From: Phycisphaerales bacterium UBA4658
GTDB taxonomy: Bacteria; Planctomycetota; Phycisphaerae; Phycisphaerales; UBA1924
Direction of reading: 5' to 3'
DNA: 18,326 bases
NCBI GenBank assembly: GCA_002405485.1
Contig: DHLW01000171.1
Span: 1-18,326 of the forward strand
Shown: one piece after another, positions 1 through 6,461 of the stretch
Layout of the letters: each line of letters begins with the position of its first letter
Position numbering within the stretch: position 1 is the stretch's first letter
Translations under genes and position numbers: made by a program
Notes under the pieces: model-generated
Seen by the model: the letters and a program-made list of their open reading frames with translations, nothing else
Databases searched by the model: none
What the model was told of the DNA's origin: nothing

Positions 1-2
1 TC

Positions 3-722
3 GAGCGCGACCTCTGCTGCGTGGTCGCCGAACGCGTCTTCATGGCCGGACAGTCCCCCATCCGCACCCGCGAGGAGTTCGAGGAACGTGTTCAGGCCTG
101 CCGCGGCAAGCTCTCGCTCCAGGCCCGTGATGCCTGCGAGCAGATCGCCCGGACGCTCGAGTCCAGGGCTCGCGTCGCCCAGCGGATCAGCGGCGGCACG
201 CCCCGGCTCTGGGCCGCCTCCGTCGCCGACATCCGCGAGCACGCCGTCTACCTCATGCCCAGGGGCTTTCTCCTGAACGTCCCGTGCGACAAGCTCCGCC
301 GATACCCGCGATACGTCGAGGGCATGCGCCAGCGTCTGTTCGCGCTTCGCGAGGAAGGGTCAGGCGTGGAGAAGACCGCACTGCAGCAGTTCGCACCGCA
401 TTGGAAGCGGTTCACCGCCTGGGTCGCCGCTCGCATGTCCGCCCAGCGCGCCGCGAGCGACACTCCAGCAGCCGCCGCCCGGCCCGGCTCCCGCTCCAAG
501 GCCCCGCTTCCGCAAGCTCGGCGGTCGGCGCCCGCGGTCAACCTCGACGCGGGCGAATGGGCCATGCGGCCGGGCGCACTGCCGCCGTCGATCGAGTCCT
601 ATCGATGGGCGCTCGAGGAACTCCGGCTCTCGCTCTTTGTGCCCGAACTCGCCGCCCGGCCCTCGATGACCTCTGCGGATCTTGAGGCCCTGTGGAAGAA
701 GACCGCCGCCGATTCCACATGA
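3..722 (+). CDS. hrpA: ATP-dependent RNA helicase HrpA, C-terminal part (5' end outside window)
   Basis: The reading frame is open from the first base of the window, so this is the 3' end of a longer gene; the first ATG (21) is not a credible start. The visible ~239 residues resemble the DUF3418 region that ends HrpA-type DEAH-box helicases. An early F-E-E-R-V-x-A-x-R-G-K-L stretch precedes a helical part, then L-R-R-Y-P-R-Y-V-E-G-M-R-x-R-L, and near the end W-A-L-E-E-L-R-L-S-L-F-V-P-E-L, which matches the HrpA signature (E)-E-(F/L)-R-V-S-L-F-A-Q-E-L followed by a short Leu/Trp tail. HrpA is a cytoplasmic helicase family linked to mRNA processing and ribosome rescue. The helicase motor domains would lie to the left and cannot be seen. 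An Ala/Pro/Arg-rich linker (about residues 150-180) is less conserved. A convergent gene ends 27 bases downstream. Confidence 0.82.
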   Translation, partial: ERDLCCVVAERVFMAGQSPIRTREEFEERVQACRGKLSLQARDACEQIARTLESRARVAQRISGGTPRLWAASVADIREHAVYLMPRGFLLNVPCDKLRRYPRYVEGMRQRLFALREEGSGVEKTALQQFAPHWKRFTAWVAARMSAQRAASDTPAAAARPGSRSKAPLPQARRSAPAVNLDAGEWAMRPGALPPSIESYRWALEELRLSLFVPELAARPSMTSADLEALWKKTAADST

Positions 723-749
723 CCATCGCGTCCCGAGAGCGACGCCTCG

Positions 750-2057
750 CTACGAACGGGCGCGGCCCTTTGGAACCTCCGACTGGATCAACACATCGCT
801 GAGCGCACGTCTGGGTGTGTGCGGGACCATCGGCCCATGGCCCAGCCGAAGGATGATCTGCGGATGCGTGATGCCGGGCACGATCCGTGCAACGCGAGCA
901 CGCAGCTCGTCAACCTCGATCGGCTGGTTCAGGTACGAGGCACCCACGTTCTCCGACGCCGCTCGAAGAAGGATGTGCGAGAGCGCCATCCCCGATCGCA
1001 TCCACGCCGCCGGCGTGTCCTCGCCGGTCCCGAGGATGAGCAGGATGGGCGAGTGCCGCACGAGCTGCTCATCCTGCGCCGCTCGCCCATGCCCGACGTC
1101 GAACGTCCGCACGATGAGCGGCGCCACCAGCGACATCACCTCGTTCATCCCCATCGCATACCCGGGGATCCCATCGTGCGCGTGCGACCGGTTGTGGTGC
1201 ATCCAGAGCGCCAGCTCCCGCCGAAACGCCCGAGATGCGAGCTGCACCTCGTCGGCCTCCGCGACGAGCTTGCCCAGCATCTGCCTCGGCCGGGCGCCAG
1301 CCACAACAGCGCACTCCACCCCATGACCCTTGGCCAGCTCAAGAAGCTCGCCCACCAGACGCTCCCCCACCGGCCGATCCTCGAACGCATGCCTCACCGT
1401 GCGACGCTTGAGCATCCCGGAGAACACCAGCGCGTCCTGCGGCCTGAGCTCCCGCTCCGTCGGTTCGGCGTACACGCTCGCCAGAAGGTCCGGGGAGCGC
1501 GGATCAGGAAGAATCGACACTCGCTCGGCCAGATTGAATCGCCGGAGTGCGGCGACCAGATGGCCCGCCGCACACCCTACAGAGATCGTCAGCTCCCGAT
1601 CGTGCGGGTCCGCCACTGGCAGTGCCCGCGTCCGATCCGCGTGCACCTCCACGCACCCAGCCACCCCCTCGCCACCCGTCGCGTCCACACGGAACTTCCA
1701 CGGCTGGCTGTTGTGGCTGGACGGCGCCAGCACCGCGTACCGCAGGCAGAATCGCAGCTTCGAAGCGATCGGCTCGTACCGCGGGAACTTCCGCTCATCG
1801 ATGCTCCACGGGCTCCCGGGCTCGATCGTCTCCAGCATCGGGTCCGGACCGACTACGGCCTTCTTGCGCTTGGGTTCCTTCGGCCCGGTCTCGGACCGCT
1901 TGGGCGACTTGACCCGTCCAAAGAAGTCTCGCTCGGGCTTGCCACTCTTCTTGGGAAGTGACTCCACAACCCGACCGTCCGGGGTCAGGATCTCCTGCCT
2001 CCCCGTGAACGTCGCGGGCGGTCCGATCGGGCCACGCTTGATCGATCGCGAACCCAT
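750..2057 (-). CDS. Acg-like nitroreductase-fold protein
   Basis: The 435-residue product resembles the Acg/Rv3131-type branch of the nitroreductase fold, which binds FMN or has lost activity. Supporting motifs are A-P-S-S-H-N-S-Q-P-W (residues 111-120), L-T-I-S-V-G-C-A-A-G (156-165), a K-R-R-T-V-R-x-x-F segment (217-225) typical of RRTNR in this family, and a C-terminal H-P-Q-I-I-L-R-L-G-H-G-P. The start at 2057 is favoured because GGAGGTG (2062-2068, minus strand) lies about 4-5 bases upstream. The first ~75 residues are an extra Lys/Arg/Pro-rich, low-complexity extension not expected in the fold; an internal Met at residue 74 would give the more usual length. The gene converges on hrpA and diverges from the STAS gene. 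In mycobacteria this family is linked to dormancy and hypoxia, but nothing here shows such a role. Substrate unknown. Confidence 0.85.
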   Translation of the reverse strand: MGSRSIKRGPIGPPATFTGRQEILTPDGRVVESLPKKSGKPERDFFGRVKSPKRSETGPKEPKRKKAVVGPDPMLETIEPGSPWSIDERKFPRYEPIASKLRFCLRYAVLAPSSHNSQPWKFRVDATGGEGVAGCVEVHADRTRALPVADPHDRELTISVGCAAGHLVAALRRFNLAERVSILPDPRSPDLLASVYAEPTERELRPQDALVFSGMLKRRTVRHAFEDRPVGERLVGELLELAKGHGVECAVVAGARPRQMLGKLVAEADEVQLASRAFRRELALWMHHNRSHAHDGIPGYAMGMNEVMSLVAPLIVRTFDVGHGRAAQDEQLVRHSPILLILGTGEDTPAAWMRSGMALSHILLRAASENVGASYLNQPIEVDELRARVARIVPGITHPQIILRLGHGPMVPHTPRRALSDVLIQSEVPKGRARS

Positions 2058-2280
2058 GACACACCTCCGACAGCATCGTACAGCCCCGGATCACCACCCC
2101 TCCAACCACCAGATTGCCCTCGGGTTGTCCCGGGTTGTGTTTCCGGGACGAACCTGATTCGTCCATTCTGGTGGTTCCCAGATCGATGTTCGCAAAACCC
2201 CGTCAAAGTTGAATTCCGGCAGTTGGCACGGCCCCCTGTTTCGATACGCTCTCAGGGTAACCCTCTGGAGCAGATCGATC
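2058..2280. promoter_or_regulatory. Divergent intergenic region with nested inverted repeats
   Basis: This 223-base gap lies between the Acg-like gene (-) and the STAS gene (+). It holds a perfect 10-bp inverted repeat, AACCACCAGA at 2104-2113 and its complement at 2167-2176. Inside are two overlapping hairpins: GTCCCGG/CCGGGAC (2127-2133 with 2143-2149) and GGACGAA/TTCGTCC (2146-2152 with 2158-2164). The two inner hairpins share 2146-2149, so only one can form at a time. A promoter-like sequence for the STAS gene lies further right. On the minus strand a TACGAT hexamer (2075-2080) is a weak -10 candidate for the Acg-like gene. The structure is seen directly; any regulatory role is inference. 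Confidence 0.5.
2223..2267 (+). promoter_or_regulatory. Putative promoter of the STAS gene with shared TCGATACGCT-N7-TAACCCT motif
   Basis: TTGGCA (2223-2228) and TACGCT (2245-2250) are spaced by 16 bases, a reasonable sigma70-type pair (-35 matching TTGACA at five of six positions). Transcription would begin near 2257, giving a short leader with a GGAG ribosome-binding site (2267-2270). TCGATACGCT, seven bases, then TAACCCT (2241-2264) recurs with identical spacing upstream of the secreted dockerin protein gene at 10802. Confidence 0.45.
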
Positions 2281-2634
2281 ATGAGCACCCCGCTGGAGTT
2301 TGATACGGAGATTCTGGATGGCGGCACCTGCGCGCTGTGGCTGCGTGGTTCTGCGGACATCGCCAACCACGACGCCCTCAAGGCCCAGATGGCCAAGATC
2401 GCATCCGCCCCGGAGCTTCGGGTGGTCATCGATCTGAGAGGTCTCTCGTTCATCACCAGTCTGGCCATTGGCGAGATGATCGCGCTCCACAAGTCCAAGA
2501 AGGCCGCCGGCGGCCGCGTCGTGGTCTGCAGCCCCAACGAGTACGTGCGAAGCGTTCTCAACCAGTCCCGGTTCGGGACCGTGGTCACGATCGCGCCGAC
2601 ACTCGAGGACGCCGTCGCCTCGATCAAGGTCTGA
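2281..2634 (+). CDS. STAS-domain protein (anti-sigma factor antagonist-like)
   Basis: The product is a 117-residue single STAS domain, the fold of SpoIIAA/RsbV anti-anti-sigma factors, which normally bind a partner kinase or anti-sigma factor in a phosphorylation-dependent way in the cytoplasm. The core is V-V-I-D-L-R-G-L-S-F-I-T-S-L-A-I-G (48-64), aligning with D-x-S-x-M-D-S-(S/T)-G-L-G of RsbV and SpoIIAA. Ser60 falls on the phosphorylated Ser, although the usual preceding Asp is Thr and the following Gly is Ala. The ATG at 2281 is chosen over 2209 because GGAG lies 10 bases upstream and the promoter-like motif at 2223-2250 would fall inside a longer version. No anti-sigma kinase gene is adjacent, so its partner is elsewhere. 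A chemotaxis- or transport-associated STAS protein is an alternative. Confidence 0.85.
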   Translation: MSTPLEFDTEILDGGTCALWLRGSADIANHDALKAQMAKIASAPELRVVIDLRGLSFITSLAIGEMIALHKSKKAAGGRVVVCSPNEYVRSVLNQSRFGTVVTIAPTLEDAVASIKV

Positions 2635-2635
2635 T

Positions 2636-2685
2636 CGAGTTCGGCGGAGCTCCCCGCATCCGCCCCGGTTCTGCACCGGAACTCG
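2636..2685 (+). terminator. Possible structured 3' end of the STAS gene
   Basis: Directly after the STAS stop codon, CGAGTTC (2636-2642) pairs perfectly with GAACTCG (2679-2685). Two smaller stems sit inside: GGCGG/CCGCC (2643-2647 with 2660-2664) and CCGGT/ACCGG (2665-2669 with 2675-2679). There is no T run afterwards, so it is not a classical intrinsic terminator; it may be a 3' stabilising structure. Confidence 0.3.
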
Positions 2686-2720
2686 GGCCGGATTGAGCGT
2701 GATCTCAGAACCGTCGGTCT

Positions 2721-2749
2721 GTGTCAGGCGAAGCGCGATCCAGTAGACT
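2721..2749 (+). promoter_or_regulatory. Putative promoter of the DJ-1/PfpI gene
   Basis: GTGTCA (2721-2726) and TAGACT (2744-2749) are spaced by 17 bases, 30 bases upstream of the start codon. The -10-like hexamer fits the TA-N-R-CT pattern seen before several genes here (TACGCT twice, TATACT, TACACT). This is pattern matching only. Confidence 0.35.
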
Positions 2750-2778
2750 CCCGTGCAGTCCGCTGGAGGGCTTTCTCC

Positions 2779-3339
2779 ATGAGCAAGACCGCCGTGATCC
2801 TCATTGCCGAAGGTGTCGAGGAAATCGAGGCGATCACTCCGGGCGACGTCCTGAATCGCTGCGGCGTGGACGTGACCTATGCGGGCGTCGGGGGGACAGA
2901 CCTCACCGGCGGACACCACGTCCCGCTCCGCGCTGACTGCACAGTCGAAGAACTCGGCGAGATCCTCTTTGACGCCGTCATCGTCCCAGGTGGCGGCAAG
3001 GGCTCGGAGAACCTGCACAAGTCCGAGGCCGTGAACCACCTGATCCGCCACCACGCCGAACAGGGCAAGATCATCGCGGCGATCTGCGCCGCCCCCGCCG
3101 TGGTCCTCGCCCCGCTCGGCCTGCTCGATGGCAAGCACGCGACCTGCTACCCCGGCCTGGAGCGGCGCTTCGGCCCGGACATCAAGGCCTGCGACACGAC
3201 CGTCTGCGTGGACGGCAAGTTCATCACCAGCCGCGGCCCCGGCACGGCGATGGAGTTCTCACTCAAGCTCGCCGAGCTGCTCACCGGCGCGCCCAGCGCG
3301 CTGAAAGTGGGGCATGCGATGCTGGTGCCGAACATGTGA
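2779..3339 (+). CDS. DJ-1/PfpI family protein (DJ-1/YajL-like)
   Basis: The 186-residue product is a complete DJ-1/ThiJ/PfpI domain of the DJ-1/YajL type. Glu17 (in V-E-E-I-E-A) and nucleophile-elbow Cys103 (in I-A-A-I-C-A-A-P-A) match DJ-1 Glu18 and Cys106. P-G-G-G-x-G (70-75) and the S-R-G-P-G-T-A-M-E-F segment are also diagnostic. The DJ-1 His126 position is occupied by Tyr in C-Y-P-G, as in several bacterial YajL-type proteins that work without that His. Family members are cytoplasmic oxidative-stress proteins with proposed glyoxalase or deglycase activity, which is debated. The start is supported by GGAGGG (2765-2770), 8 bases upstream. A small BFD-like protein gene follows 55 bases downstream and may be co-transcribed. 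Confidence 0.92.
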   Translation: MSKTAVILIAEGVEEIEAITPGDVLNRCGVDVTYAGVGGTDLTGGHHVPLRADCTVEELGEILFDAVIVPGGGKGSENLHKSEAVNHLIRHHAEQGKIIAAICAAPAVVLAPLGLLDGKHATCYPGLERRFGPDIKACDTTVCVDGKFITSRGPGTAMEFSLKLAELLTGAPSALKVGHAMLVPNM

Positions 3340-3394
3340 GAAAGAACCCTGCGTACGCGGCACCCAGATGCGCCGGTGCGAGAGACTCAGACTC

Positions 3395-3694
3395 ATGCAC
3401 CCAGATGATCATGTCTGCCTCTGCTTCCACGTCTCGCTGCGAAAAATCCGCGGCTACCTGAAGCGTGAGAACCCGCCGGTCGCGTCGCTCATCTCCGAGT
3501 GCCTCGGCGCCGGCACCGGCTGCCAATGGTGCGTGCCGTTCCTGAAGCGCTTGCACGCGATGCACACACAAGGCCAGGAGCCCGATCTGAAGATCTCGCC
3601 GGAGCGCTATGTCGAGGCCCGGCTGGACTTTCACAAGACCGGCGAGCGCGACGCGGATGTGGTGAGAGATGCCGGAGAATCACCGCAGCCGTAG
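3395..3694 (+). CDS. BFD-like [2Fe-2S]-binding domain protein
   Basis: The 99-residue product has four cysteines in the pattern C-L-C (Cys8, Cys10) and C-Q-W-C (Cys43, Cys46), with G-A-G-T-G just before the second pair. This is the arrangement of the BFD-like (bacterioferritin-associated ferredoxin) [2Fe-2S] domain, also found in NirB and in glycerol dehydrogenase accessory regions. Here it stands alone with a ~50-residue charged C-terminal tail. The start is uncertain: ATG 3395 gives a compact protein and has GAGAG 10-15 bases upstream, ATG 3368 adds nine residues, and ATG 3314 overlaps the DJ-1 gene. A role in iron release from bacterioferritin is plausible, but no bacterioferritin gene is adjacent, so the function is open. 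Confidence 0.8.
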   Translation: MHPDDHVCLCFHVSLRKIRGYLKRENPPVASLISECLGAGTGCQWCVPFLKRLHAMHTQGQEPDLKISPERYVEARLDFHKTGERDADVVRDAGESPQP

Positions 3695-3713
3695 TGCTTC
3701 GTTTCTGCTCTGG

Positions 3714-3778
3714 TGGCACAGGCGTCCCGCCTGTGGCCGAGTTCTGGGGCAATCCGCACAGGCGGGACGCCTATGCCA
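3714..3778. repeat. REP-like inverted repeat element (GGCGTCCCGCC type)
   Basis: Two 22-base arms, 3714-3735 and 3757-3778, are inverted copies of each other with one mismatch and a 21-base spacer. Each arm contains the GGCGTCCCGCC core; the left arm is itself a perfect hairpin, CACAGGCG (3717-3724), loop TCC, CGCCTGTG (3728-3735). Elements of this kind recur in planctomycete and cyanobacterial genomes, where they are often mistranslated as peptides such as GVPPV and RRDA. It follows the BFD-like gene and may also end its transcript. Only one copy is visible here, so dispersal is knowledge-based inference. Confidence 0.7.
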
Positions 3779-3794
3779 CAGATGAGGAAATCAG

Positions 3795-3828
3795 GAATGA
3801 ACAACGGCGTGCCATGGGCACGCCGTTG
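3795..3828 (-). terminator. Intrinsic terminator of the TPR/alpha-CTD gene
   Basis: A perfect 12-bp stem, CAACGGCGTGCC (3802-3813) with its complement (3817-3828), closes on a 3-base loop. On the minus strand it lies 26 bases after the stop codon of the TPR/alpha-CTD gene and is followed by a moderately T-rich run (TTCATTCC). The stem alone could also act on plus-strand transcripts, but the T-rich side favours the minus strand. Confidence 0.7.
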
Positions 3829-3854
3829 AGGGTTCGCTCGCATCAATCGCTCGA

Positions 3855-4787
3855 CTACTTGTCCAGCTCACGCAGCGCGAGCCCGTATTCCACCAGCTTC
3901 GCCTTGACCTCGCTGAGCGAAGTCGCGCCGAAGTTCTTCACGCCCATGAGCTCGGCCTCGGTGTGGGCCACCAGGTCGCCGAGGGTCTGGATGTTCAGGA
4001 GCTGCAGCGCCTTGCGGGCGCGCACGCTCAGGTTCAGGTCGCTCACCGGCTTGGCCAGCACCTGCTCGTTGCCCGAGCCCTTGAGCTGGTCCAGCAGCTT
4101 TCGGCGTGCGGCGCGGTGCGCGTCCTCCACGCCCTGCCCAAGCCGCAGGCCCTTGCTCGCCAGCATCTGCTTGATCTCGACCAGCGAGCTCTCGCCGAAG
4201 TTCTTGTACGCCAGCAGCTCCGCCTCGGTCGTCCGCAGCAGGTCGCCCAGCGTGCGGATGTTCATCTTCTTCAGGCAGGTACGGGCCCGGACCGACAGCT
4301 CGAAGTCCGTCACCGGCACGTCCAGCAGCGCGTTGCGCTTGAGCCGATCCTTGTCACCCTCGTCGTCGATCATCATCGACTTCGATGCCGCCACGTCCTT
4401 CATGTACAGCAAGGCCCGCGGGTGCGTCGGGTTGGTCTCCAGGATCTGCTTGAGGGCCCGCTCGGCCCGCACATAGTCCCCGCGATCCTCCAGGAGGATC
4501 GACAGGTTGATCAGCGCGTTGATCGGGGCCGGCGGATTCTCGCACGACCGCTCGTACATCGAGATCGCCTCGTCCTCCTCGCCCACAAGGTCCAGCAGAT
4601 AGCCCAGTCGGAAGAACACCTGCGAGTTGGTCGGGTCCGCCGCCGCCGCCTTCCGCAGCTCGGCGATCGCCCCCTCCTTCTCCCCGATGGACAGGAGTTC
4701 CTCGCCCTTCTTGGCGTGCTCGCCGGCGAGCTTGGCATTCCGCTGGGCCTCCCCAGCTCCGATCACCATGTCCAGAGCGCTGGTCAT
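3855..4787 (-). CDS. TPR protein with two RNA polymerase alpha-CTD-like domains
   Basis: The 310-residue product has TPR-like helical repeats (about 19-130) followed by two copies of the RpoA C-terminal domain (155-219 and 244-308). Each copy has the L-S-V-R-A-R segment, a helix-hairpin-helix T-L-G-D-L, T-E-A-E-L and N-F-G-x-x-S-L-x-E. Arg167 and Arg256 align with E. coli RpoA Arg265; the Asn, Gly and Ser of N-x-G-x-x-S are kept, while the positions of Asn268 and Lys298 are changed. There is no alpha N-terminal assembly domain, so this is not RpoA. The start at 4787 is preferred over 4802 or 4868 because GGAG sits 9 bases upstream of it, formed by the codons after the 4802 ATG. It lies 126 bases downstream of the GlmM-type gene. 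Such proteins are known as uncharacterised planctomycete proteins; promoter DNA or activator binding is inference. Confidence 0.88.
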   Translation of the reverse strand: MTSALDMVIGAGEAQRNAKLAGEHAKKGEELLSIGEKEGAIAELRKAAAADPTNSQVFFRLGYLLDLVGEEDEAISMYERSCENPPAPINALINLSILLEDRGDYVRAERALKQILETNPTHPRALLYMKDVAASKSMMIDDEGDKDRLKRNALLDVPVTDFELSVRARTCLKKMNIRTLGDLLRTTEAELLAYKNFGESSLVEIKQMLASKGLRLGQGVEDAHRAARRKLLDQLKGSGNEQVLAKPVSDLNLSVRARKALQLLNIQTLGDLVAHTEAELMGVKNFGATSLSEVKAKLVEYGLALRELDK

Positions 4788-4913
4788 GCGTTCAAACTCC
4801 ATGAAAAGTCGAGAAGATCGAAGGATAGGCCGTACGAAAGCCGCACGTGGGGGCCAACCCCCTGCCAATCCTCCACCCCGCTTTCGGGCCCCGGAACCCG
4901 GGTCTGCGTCACG

Positions 4914-6422
4914 TCATCCTCGAGCGATGATCGCCGCCGCCTCGTCCAGGATTCGGTTGGCCACCGCTTCCGTCGGGCCCTCGGCGATCAGACGCATGAT
5001 CGGCTCGGTGTTCGAGCCCCGCACGTGGAGCCAAGCGCGTTCCTCGGCGAAGTTCACCCACACGCCGTCCTGCATGTCGGGCGTGCGATCCGCGTGCGCC
5101 CGGGCGATGGCCCGCACCGCCGCCGCCGCCGCGGACTGGTCCAGTGGTGGCAGATCGACCTTGCGCTTCACGATCGCATAGCTCGGGATGTCCCGCACCA
5201 GTTCGCTGATGCCTTTGCCCGTGCGGGCCATGAGCCCGAGCACCAGCCCCATACCGCTGAGCGAGTCGCGGATGTAGGTGACCTTGGGCCAGATGACCCC
5301 GCCATTGCCCTCTCCGCCCATGATCGATCCGTGGGTCTTCATCGCCTCGACCACGTTGGCCTCGCCGACGGCGGTGCGGATGACCCTCGCGCCGTGTCTC
5401 GCCGCGACGTCCTCGATCATCCGGCTCGTGGACAGGTTCACGCAGATGGTCGCGCCCCGTGCGGGCGCGCCCGGCGCACCCAGGATCGCCTCCGCCGCGA
5501 GCACGAGCGTGTACTCCTCGCCGATGTACGTGCCGTGCTCATCAACGATGGCCAGCCGGTCGGCGTCGGGGTCCTGGGCGAATCCTGCGTGGGCTCGCTT
5601 CTCGCCGGTGAACCGTGCGAGCTGCGTGAGATTCTCGCGGGTCGGCTCCGGCGTGTGCGGAAACACGCCGCTGTCCGAGCACCCAAGGTGCTGCACGACG
5701 CGCTCGCCCAGCAGCTCGCGCACCCCGCTGACGCCCGAGGAGTTCACCGAGTCCACGACGCAGCGCATGGCCTGCCATCGGCGATCCTCGACGATGCCGA
5801 TGCTCTGCAGCGCGTCGCGCACCCGCTGCACGTGCGTGAGCGTCGCCTCGTTCGCGATCCCGAGCGCCGTGCCCGTCGCCGCCGCGGCGATCGTCCCCAC
5901 ATCTTCGACGTTGCCCCCCCGGGCGCCCTCACGCTCCGCGGCCCGATACTGCGCGATCAGCTCGTCCGCCGTCGCCTTGCTCGGGGCGCTCGCGCTGGTC
6001 ACGCCCAGTCCCGCCCGCTCGCCGGCGAGCTCCCTGAGCATCGGCTTGAGCCCGTTCCATTGCTGCGGGTTATGGCTCGCGGTGAGCACCAGCCCCGCGC
6101 ACGCGCCTCGGTGGTCCGCCATCACGCCGATGGTCGGGGTCATCGCCACCCCGCAGTCCAGCACGTCGCACCCGGCCGCCGCCAAGCCCGCGGCCGCGCT
6201 CCTGGCCAGCAGCTCGCCCCCGAGCCGACCGTCGCGGCCAAGCACCACGAGCGGCCTTCCCGACCTGCCGGCCTTGGCAAAGCGCTCGCGGAAGAATGTC
6301 CCCGCCACCATCGCAAACCGGGCCGTGGTCTCCGGCGTCATGCTCCGCCCGAAGATCCCTCGGCATCCAGAGACCGACAGCATGAACGGAGCCGGACCGT
6401 CGGCAGATGAGGTGCTCGCCAT
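4914..6422 (-). CDS. Phosphohexomutase of phosphoglucosamine/phosphomannomutase family
   Basis: The 502-residue product is a complete alpha-D-phosphohexomutase. It shows the active-site T-A-S-H-N-P (114-119, phosphoserine Ser116), the metal loop D-P-D-A-D-R (284-289), the sugar-binding loop G-G-E-G-N-G-G (369-375) and the phosphate-binding R-G-S-N-T-E-P (468-474). The E-G-N-G-G form resembles archaeal-type GlmM and PMM/PGM enzymes rather than the E. coli GlmM E-x-S-G-H form, so the exact substrate (glucosamine-, mannose- or glucose-phosphate) cannot be fixed from sequence. GlmM activity would feed UDP-GlcNAc synthesis in the cytoplasm. The start at 6422 has no strong ribosome-binding site but has an AATAAT hexamer 8 bases upstream on the minus strand, compatible with a leaderless transcript; Met at 6383 is the alternative. 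It lies 39 bases after the HD-GYP gene. Confidence 0.9.
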   Translation of the reverse strand: MASTSSADGPAPFMLSVSGCRGIFGRSMTPETTARFAMVAGTFFRERFAKAGRSGRPLVVLGRDGRLGGELLARSAAAGLAAAGCDVLDCGVAMTPTIGVMADHRGACAGLVLTASHNPQQWNGLKPMLRELAGERAGLGVTSASAPSKATADELIAQYRAAEREGARGGNVEDVGTIAAAATGTALGIANEATLTHVQRVRDALQSIGIVEDRRWQAMRCVVDSVNSSGVSGVRELLGERVVQHLGCSDSGVFPHTPEPTRENLTQLARFTGEKRAHAGFAQDPDADRLAIVDEHGTYIGEEYTLVLAAEAILGAPGAPARGATICVNLSTSRMIEDVAARHGARVIRTAVGEANVVEAMKTHGSIMGGEGNGGVIWPKVTYIRDSLSGMGLVLGLMARTGKGISELVRDIPSYAIVKRKVDLPPLDQSAAAAAVRAIARAHADRTPDMQDGVWVNFAEERAWLHVRGSNTEPIMRLIAEGPTEAVANRILDEAAAIIARG

Positions 6423-6430
6423 AGGTCCGG

Positions 6431-6436
6431 ATTATT
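6431..6436 (-). promoter_or_regulatory. Possible -10 element for leaderless transcription of the phosphohexomutase gene
   Basis: On the minus strand AATAAT (five of six bases matching TATAAT) ends 8 bases before the ATG at 6422, placing the expected transcription start at or next to the A of the ATG. No good -35 is seen. This fits the absence of a clear ribosome-binding site at this gene. Confidence 0.3.
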
Positions 6437-6461
6437 GCCCGAAGCGCCGTCCGGAGATTGT

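Noticed and set aside
819..1961. A 380-codon plus-strand open frame
   Set aside because: It is a mirror of the Acg-like gene, with compositionally biased translation and no family motifs.
4849..4862. GGGGG/CCCCC tetraloop hairpin between the phosphohexomutase and TPR/alpha-CTD genes
   Set aside because: The stem is only 5 bp, without a T run, and homopolymer pairing is easily produced by chance in GC-rich DNA.
3963..6410. An 815-codon plus-strand open frame
   Set aside because: It is antisense to the phosphohexomutase and TPR/alpha-CTD genes, is His/Arg/Gln-rich without domain resemblance, and has no plausible start context.
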